Source: Nilaparvata lugens (taxonomy: Eukaryota > Arthropoda > Insecta > Hemiptera > Delphacidae). Taken from it: DNA of 64,000 nt. The position numbers and the translations under genes are program-made. Below are positions 12,094 to 23,996 of this stretch, one piece after another; position 1 is the first letter of the stretch; each line of letters starts with the position of its first letter. The stretch is taken from NCBI RefSeq assembly GCF_014356525.2, contig NC_052511.1:8154500-8218499 (forward strand), read 5' to 3'. The notes under the pieces were generated by a model that ran no database searches, was not told the origin of the DNA, and saw only the letters and a program-made list of their open reading frames with translations.

Positions 12094-12530
12094 ACTTTTT
12101 GTGTAGTTGAGAAGTTGATATTGTGGTAATTATTATTCATATTATAGAAGACTAAGAAATTTGTCAAAAACCACAGATGTATTGAAAGTTAGAAAGACAG
12201 GTTTCGGTTCGGTTTAAACTCGGAGAGTCTATCAGAGATTGACAATGGTGTAACAACCGAAACCGGTCTTTCTAACTTTCAATAATTAAATAATAATAAA
12301 TAATTAGTACTTTTTGTGTAGTTGAGAAGTTGATATTGTGGTAATTATTATTCATATTGGAAGACTAAAAATTGTCAAAACCCACAGATTTATTGAAAGT
12401 TAGAAAGACTGGTTTCGGTTCGGTTTAAACTCAGAGAGTTTATCACAGATTGACAATGGTGTAACAACCGAAACCGGTCTTTCTAACTTTCAATAAATCT
12501 GTGGCTTTGACAATTTCTAGTCTTTTTATT
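12094..12530. mobile_element. Foldback family 6, two adjacent copies
   Basis: Two units begin with ACTTTTTGTGTAGTTGAGAA, at about 12094-12280 and 12309-12530. Each has an inverted core: GAAAGTTAGAAAGAC plus a GGTTTCGGTT block facing AACCGAAACCGGTCTTTCTAAC. Relatives are at 34165-34325 and 45662-45925. No coding capacity. Confidence 0.75.
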
Positions 12531-12594
12531 TAAAATAATTAGTAATTGTATCATTTTCAGTCGTATTGCATCACGTGATTGTGTTGTGTTGCAG

Positions 12595-12706
12595 GTTCTG
12601 TTCAAGAAGTCGTCACAAGGCGTATCGGATATCGGAGTTTACAGGTGTCTCATAAGAAACAACTATGGTACTCTTCTCTCAAGACCCGCCCATGTCCGTT
12701 TGGCAA
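12595..12706 (+). CDS. DCC/neogenin-family receptor, exon b (second half of Ig domain 1)
   Basis: The acceptor is TGTGTTGCAG and the donor is GCAA|GTAAGT. The exon enters in phase 0 and leaves in phase 1. It encodes VLFKKSSQGVSDIGVYRC through RPAHVRLA and supplies the second Ig1 cysteine in the D-x-G-x-Y-x-C signature. The join to exon a (NGSLYIKK then VLFKKSS) gives a complete Ig fold. An Ig domain split at this position is usual for the family. Confidence 0.87.
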
Positions 12707-12709
12707 GTA

Positions 12710-12884
12710 AGTATCGCATTCTCTCACTCTCTCTTTTGTCTATAAGTATCACCACCTCTCACTTCCTCTTATGTCCATAAGTATCTCCTCATTTCACTCT
12801 CTCTCATTTCCATAAGTATCTCCTCTCTCTCTCATGTCCGTCCGTATCACCTCCTCTCACCTCTCTCATTTCCATAAGTATCTC

Positions 12885-12931
<47 letters not shown>

Positions 12932-13120
12932 GTCCGTCCGTATCACCTCCTCTCACTCCCTCTCATGGCCAGAACTATCTTCTCATTCCACTCTCTGCTT
13001 TCTATAAGTATCTCCTCTCGCTAACTCTCACTCACTCCCATGTCCATAAGTATCTCCTCCTCTCTCACTCTCTCTCAAGTCCTACATCCTGTACTGTATC
13101 ATCTCCTCTCACTCCCTCTT
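12710..13120. repeat. (TC)n-rich minisatellite seeded by the exon b donor
   Basis: Diverged units of about 25-60 bp combine CATGTCC or ATTTCC, then ATAAGTATCTCC, then (TC)n. The motif resembles the exon b end plus donor (CCCATGTCCG...AAGTAAGTATC), so the array seems to have grown from the splice junction itself. A long (TC)n run lies at 12890-12930. Confidence 0.65.
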
Positions 13121-13430
13121 ACTACATCCTGAATTTCATTCATTCCTTGGTTAGTCATCCTTCCGTTCACGTTTACCGTTAACTTGAAAGACATGATTGT
13201 AGATAGTATCCTCACTCTAACGTTCAAATATGATGAATCATCTGTGTTTTCAGGAATGTTTGTCATGAAAGAATTGAGTGCTTGAAATAAGTCATGCTTC
13301 CGTGGTATGAATGTATCGATGATGTAATTGGTGTTTTTAGAAGGTGATGCAAATTCCCCATGATGTAACATACTTGTATTAGACCATGTATATAGGATTG
13401 GAAATGGCATAATCTAGTATTTTTCTTCTT

Positions 13431-14063
13431 AAGTCTGTGCAAAGGCTGAAAATAAACTTTCTACTCGTGATAGTTTTCAATGTTTTACGATTTGTGTATC
13501 ATCAAGCTATCAAAATGAAAAAGTTTTCTCAGGAAAACATTTTTTTTCGATCATTACTTTTTGAGATATGAGTGCCTGAAGTGTGAATTTTTGGGACAGA
13601 ACATTTCAAATTTGGTAAGATATAAATCCATGAGATCTAGAGGATGGATTCTTCATGGTATTGTTGATCTAGTAAAACAAACATTTTATGAAAATATCAA
13701 TTTTTGAAAAAGTTATTCAATTTATCAAAAATAACTCAACTAAAAGTTAGTTTTGGTTATTTTTAGTAAATTAAATAACTATCTCAAAAATTGGTATTTT
13801 CAGAAAATTTTTGTGTTACTAGATCAACAATACCATGAAGAATCTATCCTCTAAATCTCATGGATTTATCTCTTACCGAATTTGAAATGTTCTGTCCCAA
13901 AAATTCAAACTTCAGGCGCTCATATCTCAAAAAGTATGATCAGAAAAAAAATGTTTTCCTGATAAAACTTTTTCATTTTGATAGCTTGATGATATACAAA
14001 TCGAAAAACATTGAAAACTATCACGAGTAGAAAGTTTATTTTTAGCCTTTGCACAGCCTTAAG
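13431..14063. mobile_element. 630-bp long-arm foldback element
   Basis: The left half (AAGTCTGTGCAAAGGCTGAA onward) is mirrored by the right half ending CCTTTGCACAGCCTTAAG. The arms are about 310 bp each with very little loop. Shared blocks include TTTCTACTCGTGATAGTTTT and ATCTCAAAAAGTA. Transcribed as intron, it would form long double-stranded RNA. Confidence 0.85.
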
Positions 14064-14664
14064 ACTCAGACTACTGCCTGATAGTGCGTAGTTTCCATTG
14101 TAAATAAAATCACTCTACCCATGTAACTAATGAAATAAACTTAAAATAAACTAAAATCTACTAGAACACATATGAATGATGTGCTTATACGAATTAATAT
14201 TAGCTTATATTCTTGTTGATTCTATATTATATTCTTAAAATACTGTAGTAAATAAATACGATTGCTTGTGCTACAATATGTTCGGAATGGAAGAGAAATA
14301 CTGTAATTCATTTTCAAGTTCCAGAACTGAAAATTGGAATTTCGTTATTTTTTAATAGCTTCATCATCCATGTATTATCGAGCAATTGGTGTGCTCATTT
14401 TTCATAAAATAGGTCTAGGTATAATAGGTATTTGATAGGTCTAGGTATGATAGGTATTTGATAGGTAGTGCATATAACATCGAATTGTTAGTTGAAACAA
14501 TTCTCATAAAACGTTTCTAAAGTTAACTCCTGGTAAATTTGAAAACATATCACTGTGTTATCAAACTTCAGGAAAACAAATAGGTAAACGTATCTTATCC
14601 CAAATATAATAATATATTTTGGTAATCGAGTTTTATTGTTTTATAATCTCTTCATTAATAATAG

Positions 14665-14929
14665 CATAGAGAAACAATAGCGTAAGTAGATATTCCCTGG
14701 TTAAGGGTGTTTATGTCGCAACTTTTACTGTTATCTCAAGCCGTTTACTGTCGATTTTTACTGTTTTGACCGGGTAAGAATGTATGAACTCACAATATGA
14801 GAGACTACCAGCGTTATAAAGCTTCACGTGAAAGAACTACGTGGACTATCGGCTTGAGATAACAGTAAAAGTTGCGACATAAACGCCCTATACCATGGAA
14901 TATCTACTTACGCTATTGTTTCTCTATGA
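14665..14929. mobile_element. MITE family 1, copy 2
   Basis: The ends CATAGAGAAACAATAGCGTA and TACGCTATTGTTTCTCTATG are inverted. Internal blocks GCAACTTTTACTGTTATCTC and GAGATAACAGTAAAAGTTGC are also mirrored. No ORF. Confidence 0.85.
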
Positions 14930-15087
14930 TAACACATGAACTCGCTCACTCACTTCCATCACCAACAGACGATGACAAAATTATTATCAGCTGTTTTTCC
15001 AAGGATGAATAATAATTATTATTCTTCTAATGTCCTTCAGTGAGTTTTCTCAGGGATGAGACCTAACGAAATCGAATTTTTATATTA

Positions 15088-15362
15088 CCATAGAGAACAA
15101 TAGCATAAGTAGATATCCCATGGTATAGAGCGTTTATGTCGCAACTTTTACTGCTATCTCAAGCCGATAGTCCACGTAGTTCTTTCCTGTGAAGCTTTAT
15201 GACGCTGGTAGTCTATCAAATTGTGCCGTTCATACACTATCACCCAAACAAAACAGTAAAAATTGGCAATAATCGACAGTGATCGGCTTGAGATAACAGT
15301 AAAAGTTGCGACATAAATTCCCTATACCATGGGATATCTACTTACGCTATTGTTTCTCTATG
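15088..15362. mobile_element. MITE family 1, copy 3
   Basis: Same termini and internal mirrored blocks as the copy about 160 bases upstream, with a small deletion in the left end (GAGAACAATAGC). Confidence 0.85.
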
Positions 15363-15966
15363 ATAAAATCTACTAGAAAACATATAAATGATGTGCTTAT
15401 AAGAATTAATATTACCGTAGCTTATATTCTTGTTGATTCTATATAAATTCTTGAAATACTGTAGTAAATAAATATGTTTGTTTGTGCTACAATATGTTCG
15501 GAATGGAAGAAAAATACTGTAATTAATTTTTAAGTTCCAGAACTCAAAATTGAAATTTACTGTTATTTTTTAATAGCTTCATCATCCATGTATTATCGAG
15601 CAATTGGTGTGCTCATTTTTTATAAAATAGGTCTAGGTATAATAGGTATTTGATAGGTCTAGGTATGATAGGTAGACCTATTTGATAGGTAGTGCATATA
15701 ACATCGAATTGTTAGTTGAAACAATTCTCATAAAACGTTTCTAAAGTTAACTCCTGGTAAATTTGAAAACATATCACTGTGTTATCAAAGTTCAGGAAAA
15801 TAAATAGGTAAACGCATCTTATCCCAAATATTATAATATATTTTGGTAATGGAGTTTTATTGTTTTATAATCTCTTCATTAATAAATAATAAAACTATAT
15901 TCGTATGACTTTAATTGGTGGGGAGTTCCTGACTGAAGTTCCACTTCGCCTGAATATATAATTTAT

Positions 15967-16460
15967 GCCGTCAATGGGCCTTACGACTGTCATACTTCAG
16001 CCGGGACCGACACTTTAACGTGTTCATCCGATAACACTCATTCTCTTCATTAAATCTCTTCAATTTTATAAATCTCTATTTTCCAATCTCCACTTTACAG
16101 TAGAAAGCTCTCTAATAGAGTACACTTCACTCGCTTGAAATGTTGGAAATAGATGGAAATTAGTGACTGAAAATCAACAAAACTAATCTATTCAAGTGTA
16201 TCATCAAGTATATCATTTAAGCCGTCAATGGGCTTTACGACTGTCATACTTCAGCCGGGACCGACAGTTTAACGTGTTCATCCGATAACACTCATTCTCT
16301 TCATTGAATCTCCCCAATTTTTTAATCTCCACTTTACAGTTTACAGTAGAAAGCTCTCTAATAAAGTACACTTCACTCACTTGAAATGTTTGAAATAGTT
16401 GACAATCAGAGACTGAAAATCAACAAAACTAATCTATTCAAGTGTATGCGAATAGTTCAC
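15967..16460. repeat. ~254-bp tandem duplication
   Basis: GCCGTCAATGGG, TTCAGCCGGGACCGACA and GTGTTCATCCGATAACACTC occur at 15967-16050 and again at 16221-16305. Each is followed by CTCTAATAGAGTACACTTCA-like sequence. Two near-identical units lie in direct orientation. Confidence 0.85.
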
Positions 16461-16788
16461 TGTGATGTCAATAGCAAAATTGATAGGTGAGGTTGAATCT
16501 AGTTTGATCTACACGTCAAGAGCTGCGCTGTGAACAATCAGGTAGCTTTTGCCAGTAATTGAGTGCGCTTGAATGCCAGTGATTTGGCACTTTGAAAGGC
16601 ACTTCGGCACTTGTTCACCAGATAACTGGCAAACAGAGCACTCTGATTTTGTCGTAGATGTGTTGACATTATGACGTCACTTAGGAAAAGCGAGGCAAGA
16701 TTATAGAAAGTCAGTGAACCACTCTTTGTCAAAGCTAGGTACGAAGATGATGGAAATCGTACGGGGGGGAGGATCACGAATTGCAGTC

Positions 16789-16829
<41 letters not shown>

Positions 16830-16846
16830 GGGGAGAAGGGAGAGAG
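16461..16846. other. Non-coding spacer ending in a (GA)n microsatellite
   Basis: A short minus-strand ORF at 16538-16777 has no recognisable domain. A (GA)n tract at about 16788-16846 borders the 3' end of the LINE that follows. Confidence 0.5.
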
Positions 16847-17669
16847 ATTGATTGATTGAGTACTTTATTTATGTAGATTACAATATATACTGGCTTATAC
16901 ACTTATATACAATAGCTTACAATACAGCAAAATTATAGATGAATTTACAAAATATATACTAAGAAAATAATTATTGAACTGTATATGATATGAAAAAGCA
17001 GTTTGTAATATAATAACTATAGATATAATCATATTGTTATGCATCTACATAAATTGGCGGAGCTTGGACATATCAATGTCCATTCTTCGGAAAGAATATT
17101 AAAAATATCCTCCCCACTAACTCTCTACCAAAACGTTAATTTCGTTATTTAAACTAAGGATTTATTTATTAATGGAAATATTGTAAAAGTTTTAATCAAT
17201 ATGAATATTAAGAGAAAAAAAAACAGAAAATTGATAGAGTAAAATAATTATATAGGTAGATAAGATCAAATAATTGATTAATAAAATGAAGTAGGCTGAA
17301 AGTAGATCAGGGTTATCAACTTTCAGTAATATACAGCATTATGCAGTGGATAATTGAAATAACATGAGTTTATATAATATATATATATATATACATTCGT
17401 TCTATAACATGGTTTAAAGGTTTGTATTTGTGGGATGGGTGGGGATGGATGTCATGTGATCGTTCTAGGGCCGGACAGTTTCAGTCATTTGTTCCAAAAG
17501 ATGTTTTTTAAAGTTAGGATGAAGCTCGCTCGGCTCTCGATGGACCTGATAGAAACAGGAAGTGCATTCCATGCACGACAGGCACTGACTAAGAAGGATT
17601 TTGTGAAAATAGTAGTTCGATGATTGGGTATCCTTAAAGTACTTTCTCCGGTTCTAGTATGTGAAGCAT

Positions 17670-18340
17670 CTATCCTCCTACCTTCAGAGACAAATTTGAA
17701 ATCATCTTTAAAATAGTTCGGATTACCGTATTCAAGATATCTCTAACAAGCTTGACTATTCGAAAAAGCCTCTGATCGGGAAGCTTTAATGTTGAACTAG
17801 CAATGTGGGCTGGGGTGATATGATCATGGCGTTGGAGAGAGTAGACGAAACGTAGACAATAATTTTGGCAACGCTGTAGTTTATCATTCAGAGTGACTTG
17901 CATATCGTTAAGAACAGAATTACAATACATTAAATGTGGGAAGATGAGAGATTGAACCAATAATAATTTAATGTTTCTAGGGAGGATATCGTGCATTTTC
18001 TTCAATGCATGCATGGCTGAGAATACCTTTTTACAAGTTTTGTTCACTTGTTCTGACCAGTCAAGAGTATTATTCATAATAATGCCTAAATTTTTAACTG
18101 AGCTACAGTAAGGAATGTCATTACCGTCTACACTAATTTTGTGAATCGATTCAAGGTCAATATTGTTTATAAGACGAGAATATCCAATTATAATGGGTTG
18201 TGTTTTGATGGGATTAAGCTTAAGGCCATTTTTCTTTGTCCATTCCACTATCGAATTGATATCCTGATTCATTATTCCAACTGTTTCATTTATTTTTGTT
18301 ATGGGACAGCTTAAATAGATTTGAAGGTCGTCTGCATAAG
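17670..18340 (-). pseudogene. LINE reverse transcriptase, C-terminal part
   Basis: Carries the catalytic box FHTYADDLQIYLS (about 18300-18350), read in the frame that continues into NSIVEWTKKNGLKLNPIKT and LGIIMNNTLDWSEQVN, the usual motifs downstream of the YADD box. A frameshift near 18350-18365 separates it from the upstream RT segment. It ends at a stop near 17670. The family is CR1/Jockey-like and the copy is non-functional. Confidence 0.85.
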
Positions 18341-18985
18341 TATGGAAACTGGAAATTTGATAATGGAAGAAAGGTCATTAGCATACAAAGTGAAGAGGAG
18401 AGGGCCTAAAATTGAACCTTGTGGTACTCCATGCATAACGTTTTTCCAAGTTGACTTTTTGTCACCGACAGATACACATTGTTTCCTACCTAATAGATAG
18501 GATTTAAACCAAACTAACGAGTTGTGACTGAAACCAAGAATAGCCAACTTATTCAGAAGGACTGTATGATCAACAGTATCGAATGCTTTAGAAAAATCAA
18601 ATAGGGTGAGGATGGTGCATTTTCTTTGGTCCATAGCTAACCTTATATCATCAGTGACACGAAGCAGAGCTGTCTCAGTTGAATGGAATTTTCTAAAGCC
18701 TGATTGAAAGTTATGAAGCTTACTATTGTTGTCTAGAAATTTTACAACTTGAGCATGAATGAGTCTTTCTAGCACTTTGGACAATGCAGGTAAAATACTG
18801 ATTGGTCTAAAATCCTCAACTTTATTGGGTGATGGAACTTTATTTAGAGGGCGAACCAGAGCAAACTTCCAGTTTTCAGGGAAAATGCCTTCTTCAAGTG
18901 ACTTGTTGAAAATGTATGTAATGGTTGGTAAAACAGCAAATAACATCTTCTTGATAAATTTAATAGGAATTTTGTCTACACCCAT
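18311..18985 (-). pseudogene. LINE reverse transcriptase, fingers and palm
   Basis: Typical non-LTR RT blocks are legible: FPENWKFALVRPLNK, DFRPISILPALSKVLE, LHNFQSGFRKFHSTETALL, LFDFSKAFDTVDH (first catalytic aspartate) and MHGVPQGSILGPLLFTLYAND. The frame breaks just before the YADD box. It overlaps by ten bases a different frame carrying the upstream linker, showing another frameshift near 18980-19030. Confidence 0.9.
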
Positions 18986-19812
18986 AGCATTACTATGAAT
19001 ACGTTGAATTGCTCTGAAAGTGTCTTCTTCTGAGATTGGATGGAAATGAATTGATCAGTGATTGGTAAATCTAAGTTTGTAACCTGCTCTTCAAGATCAT
19101 CAATGTGATTAGCAATGACAACTTCGTCGCGTTGGTTAGAGTGTGAAACGAAATGGTCATTTATATTATTCAATGGTAAGTCAATTTGTGGATTCGATTT
19201 CTCTTTGCCAAGCCCGAATTCTTTTATTCCCTGCCAAAGTGATTTAGAGTCTTGTCTATTGTTTGTCATAAATGAATTCAAGTACCTAATCTTTGAGTTC
19301 CGTAATTCCTGTTTAACCCTATTTCTAAGGCTCCTATACTCTATCAAACTGTCCAAGTCAAATGTCTTTTTAAATTTTCTATGTGCTTTGTCTCTACGTC
19401 CCATCATCTTAAGTATGTCTTCAGTCATCCACGGTACTCGTCGTTTTCTATTAATCCTCCTTGTCACATAAGGTGCATGTTTGTCATACAAAGTCAAAGT
19501 CCAATTCTCGAAAGTCTTGACCATGTCATCAACTGAGGGTAATGCTTCAATTTGATGCCATGGAGTCTGAGCCACATCAGTCAGGAAGACGGCTTCATCA
19601 AAGTTTTTGAAGTCTCTATAAGTGATAATTTTCTGTTCTGGCTTGGGTATCTTATGGGAAAGTACACAGTAGATCAAATCATGTCTAGAAATAGCTGGGA
19701 CTGAGATTTGGCCTGCTTGAACAACCTCATTGGGATCACTAACAATGAGAAGGTCAATGAGTGTGTCTGATTCATTAGTATGATGAGTTGGATCGAGAGG
19801 TAAAATAGTCAT
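18976..19812 (-). pseudogene. LINE endonuclease 3' end and linker
   Basis: Begins with SDTLIDLLIVSD and ISRHDLIYCVL, the last conserved blocks of APE-type LINE endonucleases (normally S-D-H; here the aspartate is replaced by arginine). The linker TRRINRKRRVPWMTEDI typical of CR1/Jockey elements follows. A frameshift near 19815 separates it from the preceding endonuclease segment. Confidence 0.8.
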
Positions 19813-19814
19813 GT

Positions 19815-20315
19815 TTAGGCATTGGAAATTGTAGTCAGTTGAAAGTAGTCAAAGTTACGATTTGTCATGTTCAAGTCGGTGTTCATATCCCCCATAACTA
19901 GTATACGGTTATAACAAGGCATAAGAGAAAGCAAGGCACTTTCGAAATCTGTGAAATGACCTATTTTTGGTGGGCGATAACAGATACCAACGAGTAATTT
20001 ATCAGTACTAGATAAGGATAATTCAAGTAGCATAAACTCTGGTCTGGAACAATACTCTTGTTTAGATGTGATTAAAACTTTTGTTTTGATACCTTCTTTC
20101 ACATAAATTGCTACACCCCCACAAGCTTTATTTAATCTATCATTCCGGAAAAGATTATATCCAGGCAATGCAACAAAATTTGATGAAATACTAGGCTTCA
20201 AAAATGATTCGGAAATTCCGATTATATTGAAGTCCTGAAAACGGAAGATTGCTCTGAGTTCATCAATGTGGCAACTGAGGGATTGTACGTTGAGGTGAGC
20301 AGCCTTGAAAAGTTT
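19815..20315 (-). pseudogene. LINE APE-type endonuclease, N-terminal part
   Basis: The open frame shows HLNVQSLSCHIDELR, FNIIGISESFLKP, CGGVAIYVKEGI, LLVGICYRPPK and ILVMGDMNTDL, in the order of AP-endonuclease-like domains of non-LTR elements. It stays open from about 20315 down to 19815 and then hits a stop after a frameshift. Confidence 0.85.
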
Positions 20316-20330
20316 TTGAAAGAGTGGAGC

Positions 20331-21134
20331 TTATTTGCTAGAAACATACCTGCGTCATTATTACTATTATTGAAATAATCATACCTACTTGAGGGCGAGC
20401 GAGTTGACGTGTCAGTGAGAGGCATCATGGAAGCAGCAGACCAATCGTGAACCGACCTCAGAACAACACATGACGGGGAAAATGGGGATGGGGAAAATGG
20501 GGATGGAACTGATAAAACTTAACCTAAATGAAAAAGTCTCTTGATTCGAGTGCATTCAGCGTGCCTTGACAGTTCGGCTCCCTTCACTATTTAAAGCACT
20601 AGTTCAAAACAAAATTCACTAAACACAATAAGATGTAGATGTGTGGAGTTCCGGTGATGAATAATCCTAATGGTGAATAAGACGAAGATTGAGGAAGAGC
20701 TGGTAGTGGGAGATCTGGTCCAAGTGGAGATAGAGCGAGTAGGTATCCAGTAGTGGAAGAATCGGGTCCAAGTGGAGGTAAGCGAGAAGGAATCCAGTAG
20801 AGAGAGAGAGAGAGAGAGAGAATGAAAATGAGAGTGGGAGAAAATAGCTGAATTTGTCACATCATGCATGGTTCGTTGCAAAGTGATCACGCTATCCGTC
20901 AGTGCAGTAAAACTGCATTATACTCACGAACAAAAATAACGTTCAACGTTTTCACGGTACACATATATCGCAAGCCGTATGCCACTACTTATACAGGGTT
21001 TGTCCCAGGTATAAACAAAGGTGTAGTAGCTGAGGACCATAGATTTTGAATGAAATTTGCAACAAAAAATGTCGAGCAAAATTTTCTTTCATCGACCTTA
21101 ATTTTTGAGATAATTGACCAAGCGAAGAGAGGTC
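20331..21134. other. Non-coding: possible LINE 5' UTR, (GA)n tract and repeat start
   Basis: Holds the duplicated GGGGAAAATGGGGATGG words at 20477-20505 and a (GA)n run at 20792-20822. From about 20985 the sequence (CAGGGTTTGTCCCAGGTATA) is repeat-like. No gene is supported. Confidence 0.45.
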
Positions 21135-21305
21135 TAAAGGTGCGTACAGATATACGCGCCTCGAAGATGAGCAATTCACTTTTAATCAGCTGATGCCAAG
21201 CTTTTTATATCTGTATCTTACCGTTTCTGTAAAAATACAGATATAATCAGCTGATAAAAAGTGAATTGCTCATGTTCGCGGCGCGTATATCTGTACGCAC
21301 CTTTA
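21135..21305. mobile_element. Hairpin MITE family 3, copy 2, nested in repeat family 7
   Basis: Near-identical to the copy at 2865-3033, with the same inverted ends. It interrupts GCGAAGAGAGGTCTAA and GATTCAAGTCGACGG, words that are adjacent in the repeat family at 52084 and 55685. It therefore inserted into an existing repeat. Confidence 0.85.
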
Positions 21306-21660
21306 GATTCAAGTCGACGGTTTGGCATTTCTCTTAATGTTAAAATGTTTGAATGTTCAAATGTTTATATGTTGCGCATTTACGGCGAAACGCGGTAATA
21401 GATTTTCATGAAATTTGACAGGTATGTTCCTTTTTTAATTGCGCGTCGACGTATATACAAGGTTTTTGGAAATCTTGCATTTCAAGGATAATATAAAAGG
21501 AAAAAGGAGCCTCCTTCATACGCCAATATAAGAGTAAAAATGAGACCATAGAATTATTCATCATAATCAGCTGACAAGTGATTACACAGACGTGTGGAGA
21601 AGCCAGTCTATTACTGTATTTCCATAAGGTCTGTAGTTTCAATCAGGTATTTGTGGATGG
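21306..21660. repeat. Interspersed repeat family 7 (CAAGTCGACGGTTTGGCATT)
   Basis: Shares CAAGTCGACGGTTTGGCATT, ACGGCGAAACGCGGTAATAG, AATTGCGCGTCGACGTATA and AGGAGCCTCCTTC with 52084-52445 and 55685-55930. Minus-strand ORFs here are repeat-derived and recur in the other copies. Confidence 0.8.
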
Positions 21661-23117
21661 GAATACTGCTGACGTCTACTGTTCACAGAACTACTAGTAT
21701 ATAGATTATTTTTCGATATAATAATAATACTGAGTGTGAAGCCCACATAAGTTCTTAGGCTTGTGCTTAGTAATTAGTGAGAGGGACGATGAAGAGAGAT
21801 GATGACTACTTTTTAGGTAGTCGGGACCGACGGCTTATCGTCTTTTCCCAAAGACAATATTTTTGAAACACGTCAATAACTAGAAAACTATTAGTCAAAT
21901 TTCAATTCTGAGGATATGGTTGGAATGAGTAAGGAATTTCCATTAAGATTCATATATAATTTGTTCCTTTGTTGAACATTTTGGAAGTTTTTTTGAGCGT
22001 TGAAACTGTTTGATATTTGTCTTTGAACTCGACGAATGTAATTTTTCAAGTTAGAGCGCTAATAAAAAGTTCAAAAACGTCTAACAAAGAAACAGTTATA
22101 TGAATCTTATGTGAAGTTTTTAGCTCAAAAATTTCTAGTTTCATTCAAAATTTAGACTTTTTGAATAATTATTAAGTTACTGTTCTAGATTTTTTGATTC
22201 TAGACTCTAATATTATCTATTTGATTCAAAATTTGCTCGTTTATCTGAGTATTGAAGAGCGTTAATTGTATTTTGAAAAGTGAAAGTGACATAACCAACG
22301 TTTTGATTTGGACAGTATAGTATAAATTGGAAATGGGACAGTTTTGGGCATGAGCCTGTTGTGCCTTTCCTCATGTTAAGTATTTGTACACAATGTGATA
22401 AATAAATAAATAAATCTTAATGGTAAATTTTTACTCTTTCCAACCATATCTTTAAAATTAGATTTTGACTGATAGTTTTCTGGTTATTGACGCTTTTCAA
22501 AAATATCGAAAAATTTATATATCTCGAAAACTGAAAGGTCGATATAAGAAAATTTTAATCGACACTTTTTCTTTCAAATTTTATGTAGAATCTATTTGTG
22601 GTCTTCGGCTATGTATATGTCAAACCAGTTTCCATGGGGTCGCATGTCAATGTTTTTTCAAAGATACAGAAAAATCTATATATCTCGAAAACTAAGGTCG
22701 ATATAAGTAAATTTTAATCGACACTTTTTCTTTCAAATTTTATGTAGAATGTATTTGTGGTCTTCGGCTTTTACACCTTTCGTGGGACACCCTTTATATC
22801 AGTTCATACCAGTTTCCACGGGGTCGCATGCCACTGCATCTAATCGTGAGAACCCTCACGTCTTTATCGCACTATTCTGAACCTTGACTCTGTCGTGTAA
22901 TTTGTCGTGAACGCCCGATGATTTCAAGGTGGTGCTCTGGTGATTGCTGTAAAGGTACTAAGGGGAAATCTTGATGTAAGTGTTTGTGAAATGGCATGAG
23001 CTAGATCGGTGATAAAGCAGAGAACGTGTCAAGGAAGTCACTCAAACTGCAAATAGTTGGAGACGAAAAGTTTTCAATCAATTTGAGTGTAATCTTGATG
23101 GACGATTTTATTAGAAA
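21661..23117. other. Non-coding repeat-rich interval
   Basis: Contains two near-copies of CGAAAATTTATATATCTCGA plus CGATATAAGAAAATTTTAAT at about 22495-22570 and 22655-22740, and a TAAATAAATAAATAAAT tail at 22403-22415. No gene is recognised. Confidence 0.45.
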
Positions 23118-23759
23118 CTAGGAGGTAACCCGTGCTTCGCAAGGGTCTCTCTTAAAACTTTATGTAATGAAATCTAGAATAATTCAAAATAGGCCTTGTA
23201 CAGTGAGTCAGTCATTCTATCAGGGCTCGAATAATTTTGAAATTTTAATTAAATAAAAATGGAAGAATATAATTTCTTTATGTAAATAACAACACCTTCA
23301 TTGAAAGACTTATTAACTGCATGCGTTTTCATATTGCCGATACAGCATTGATGAAACTGTAGAAGTTTATTTAGCATTTGTCTCAAAAGTTGTTCTAGCT
23401 GAAAAATTAATAATCCACGTGTAGGCCTAAACATTGCATCAGGAAAAAGAAGTTTCAAAACTATGTTTTTTCAGGTAGAAAGTAATATAGAAACAGATGT
23501 TCCTTTTTTAACTTCGACTATATGATTTGGTGATTTTTCAATGAAATCGAATATTCCATTGATGAAATTTAAACATCAATTCTGAAAAACCTAGAAGGAA
23601 AATTAAAATTTTGGCTTCCAGGTGCACGAGATTGATATTTTTAGAATCTATGTGCAAAATTTGGAGATCTAAATCATTCCCGTTTTTCCGGTATGCAATC
23701 CACAAGTTGACATGTTTTGATGCGAACAAACACAACCCTACTCTCTCTTATTATATAGA
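23118..23759 (-). mobile_element. Possible Helitron-like element
   Basis: Read on the minus strand it starts TCTATATAATAAGAGAGAGT and ends with CCCTTGCGAAGCACGGG (a short hairpin), then GTTACCTCCTAG, followed by T. A TC start, a hairpin shortly before a CTAG end and a 3' T fit Helitron rules. The 5' flank is T rather than the usual A, so the call is tentative. No replicase/helicase is seen. Confidence 0.4.
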
Positions 23760-23996
23760 AGAAGAAGATTACAGTTGAAAATAACATAACTGCTGGAATA
23801 TCAAAATACATTTTTTGGACAGTTTCACTCAATGAATGACAACTAATAACTTCTGCTTTTTAGTTCTTCGATCAAATCAAATCAAGTTTTATTCAATAAC
23901 ATCACTTACATAACAAATTCCGTTGCACGGTTAATATTACAGGTCATTGAATGCAATACGGTTTGTTCAAGAAAATTCTTGTCAGGACTCAACTAA

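Larger units (their letters stand above)
14130..15890. repeat. Segmental tandem duplication containing MITE family 1 copies
   Basis: The block at about 14140-14660 (AAATCTACTAGAACACATAT to ATAATCTCTTCATTAATAAT) reappears at about 15363-15890 with few differences. MITE family 1 copies at 14665-14929 and 15088-15362 lie between, so the MITE-plus-flank unit of about 1.2 kb appears to have duplicated. No gene is seen. Confidence 0.75.
16847..20330 (-). mobile_element. Degenerate CR1/Jockey-like non-LTR retrotransposon
   Basis: On the minus strand, endonuclease, linker, reverse transcriptase and C-terminal segments appear in order, broken by at least four frameshifts. Read 5' to 3' on the minus strand, the element ends with AATAAAGTACTCAATCAATC, an AATAAA signal followed by a short CAAT microsatellite tail rather than poly(A). 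Such microsatellite tails are usual in CR1/L2-type elements. The 5' limit is uncertain: coding similarity begins near 20315, and untranslated sequence may reach the (GA)n tract at 20792-20822. It is inactive as it stands. Confidence 0.85.
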
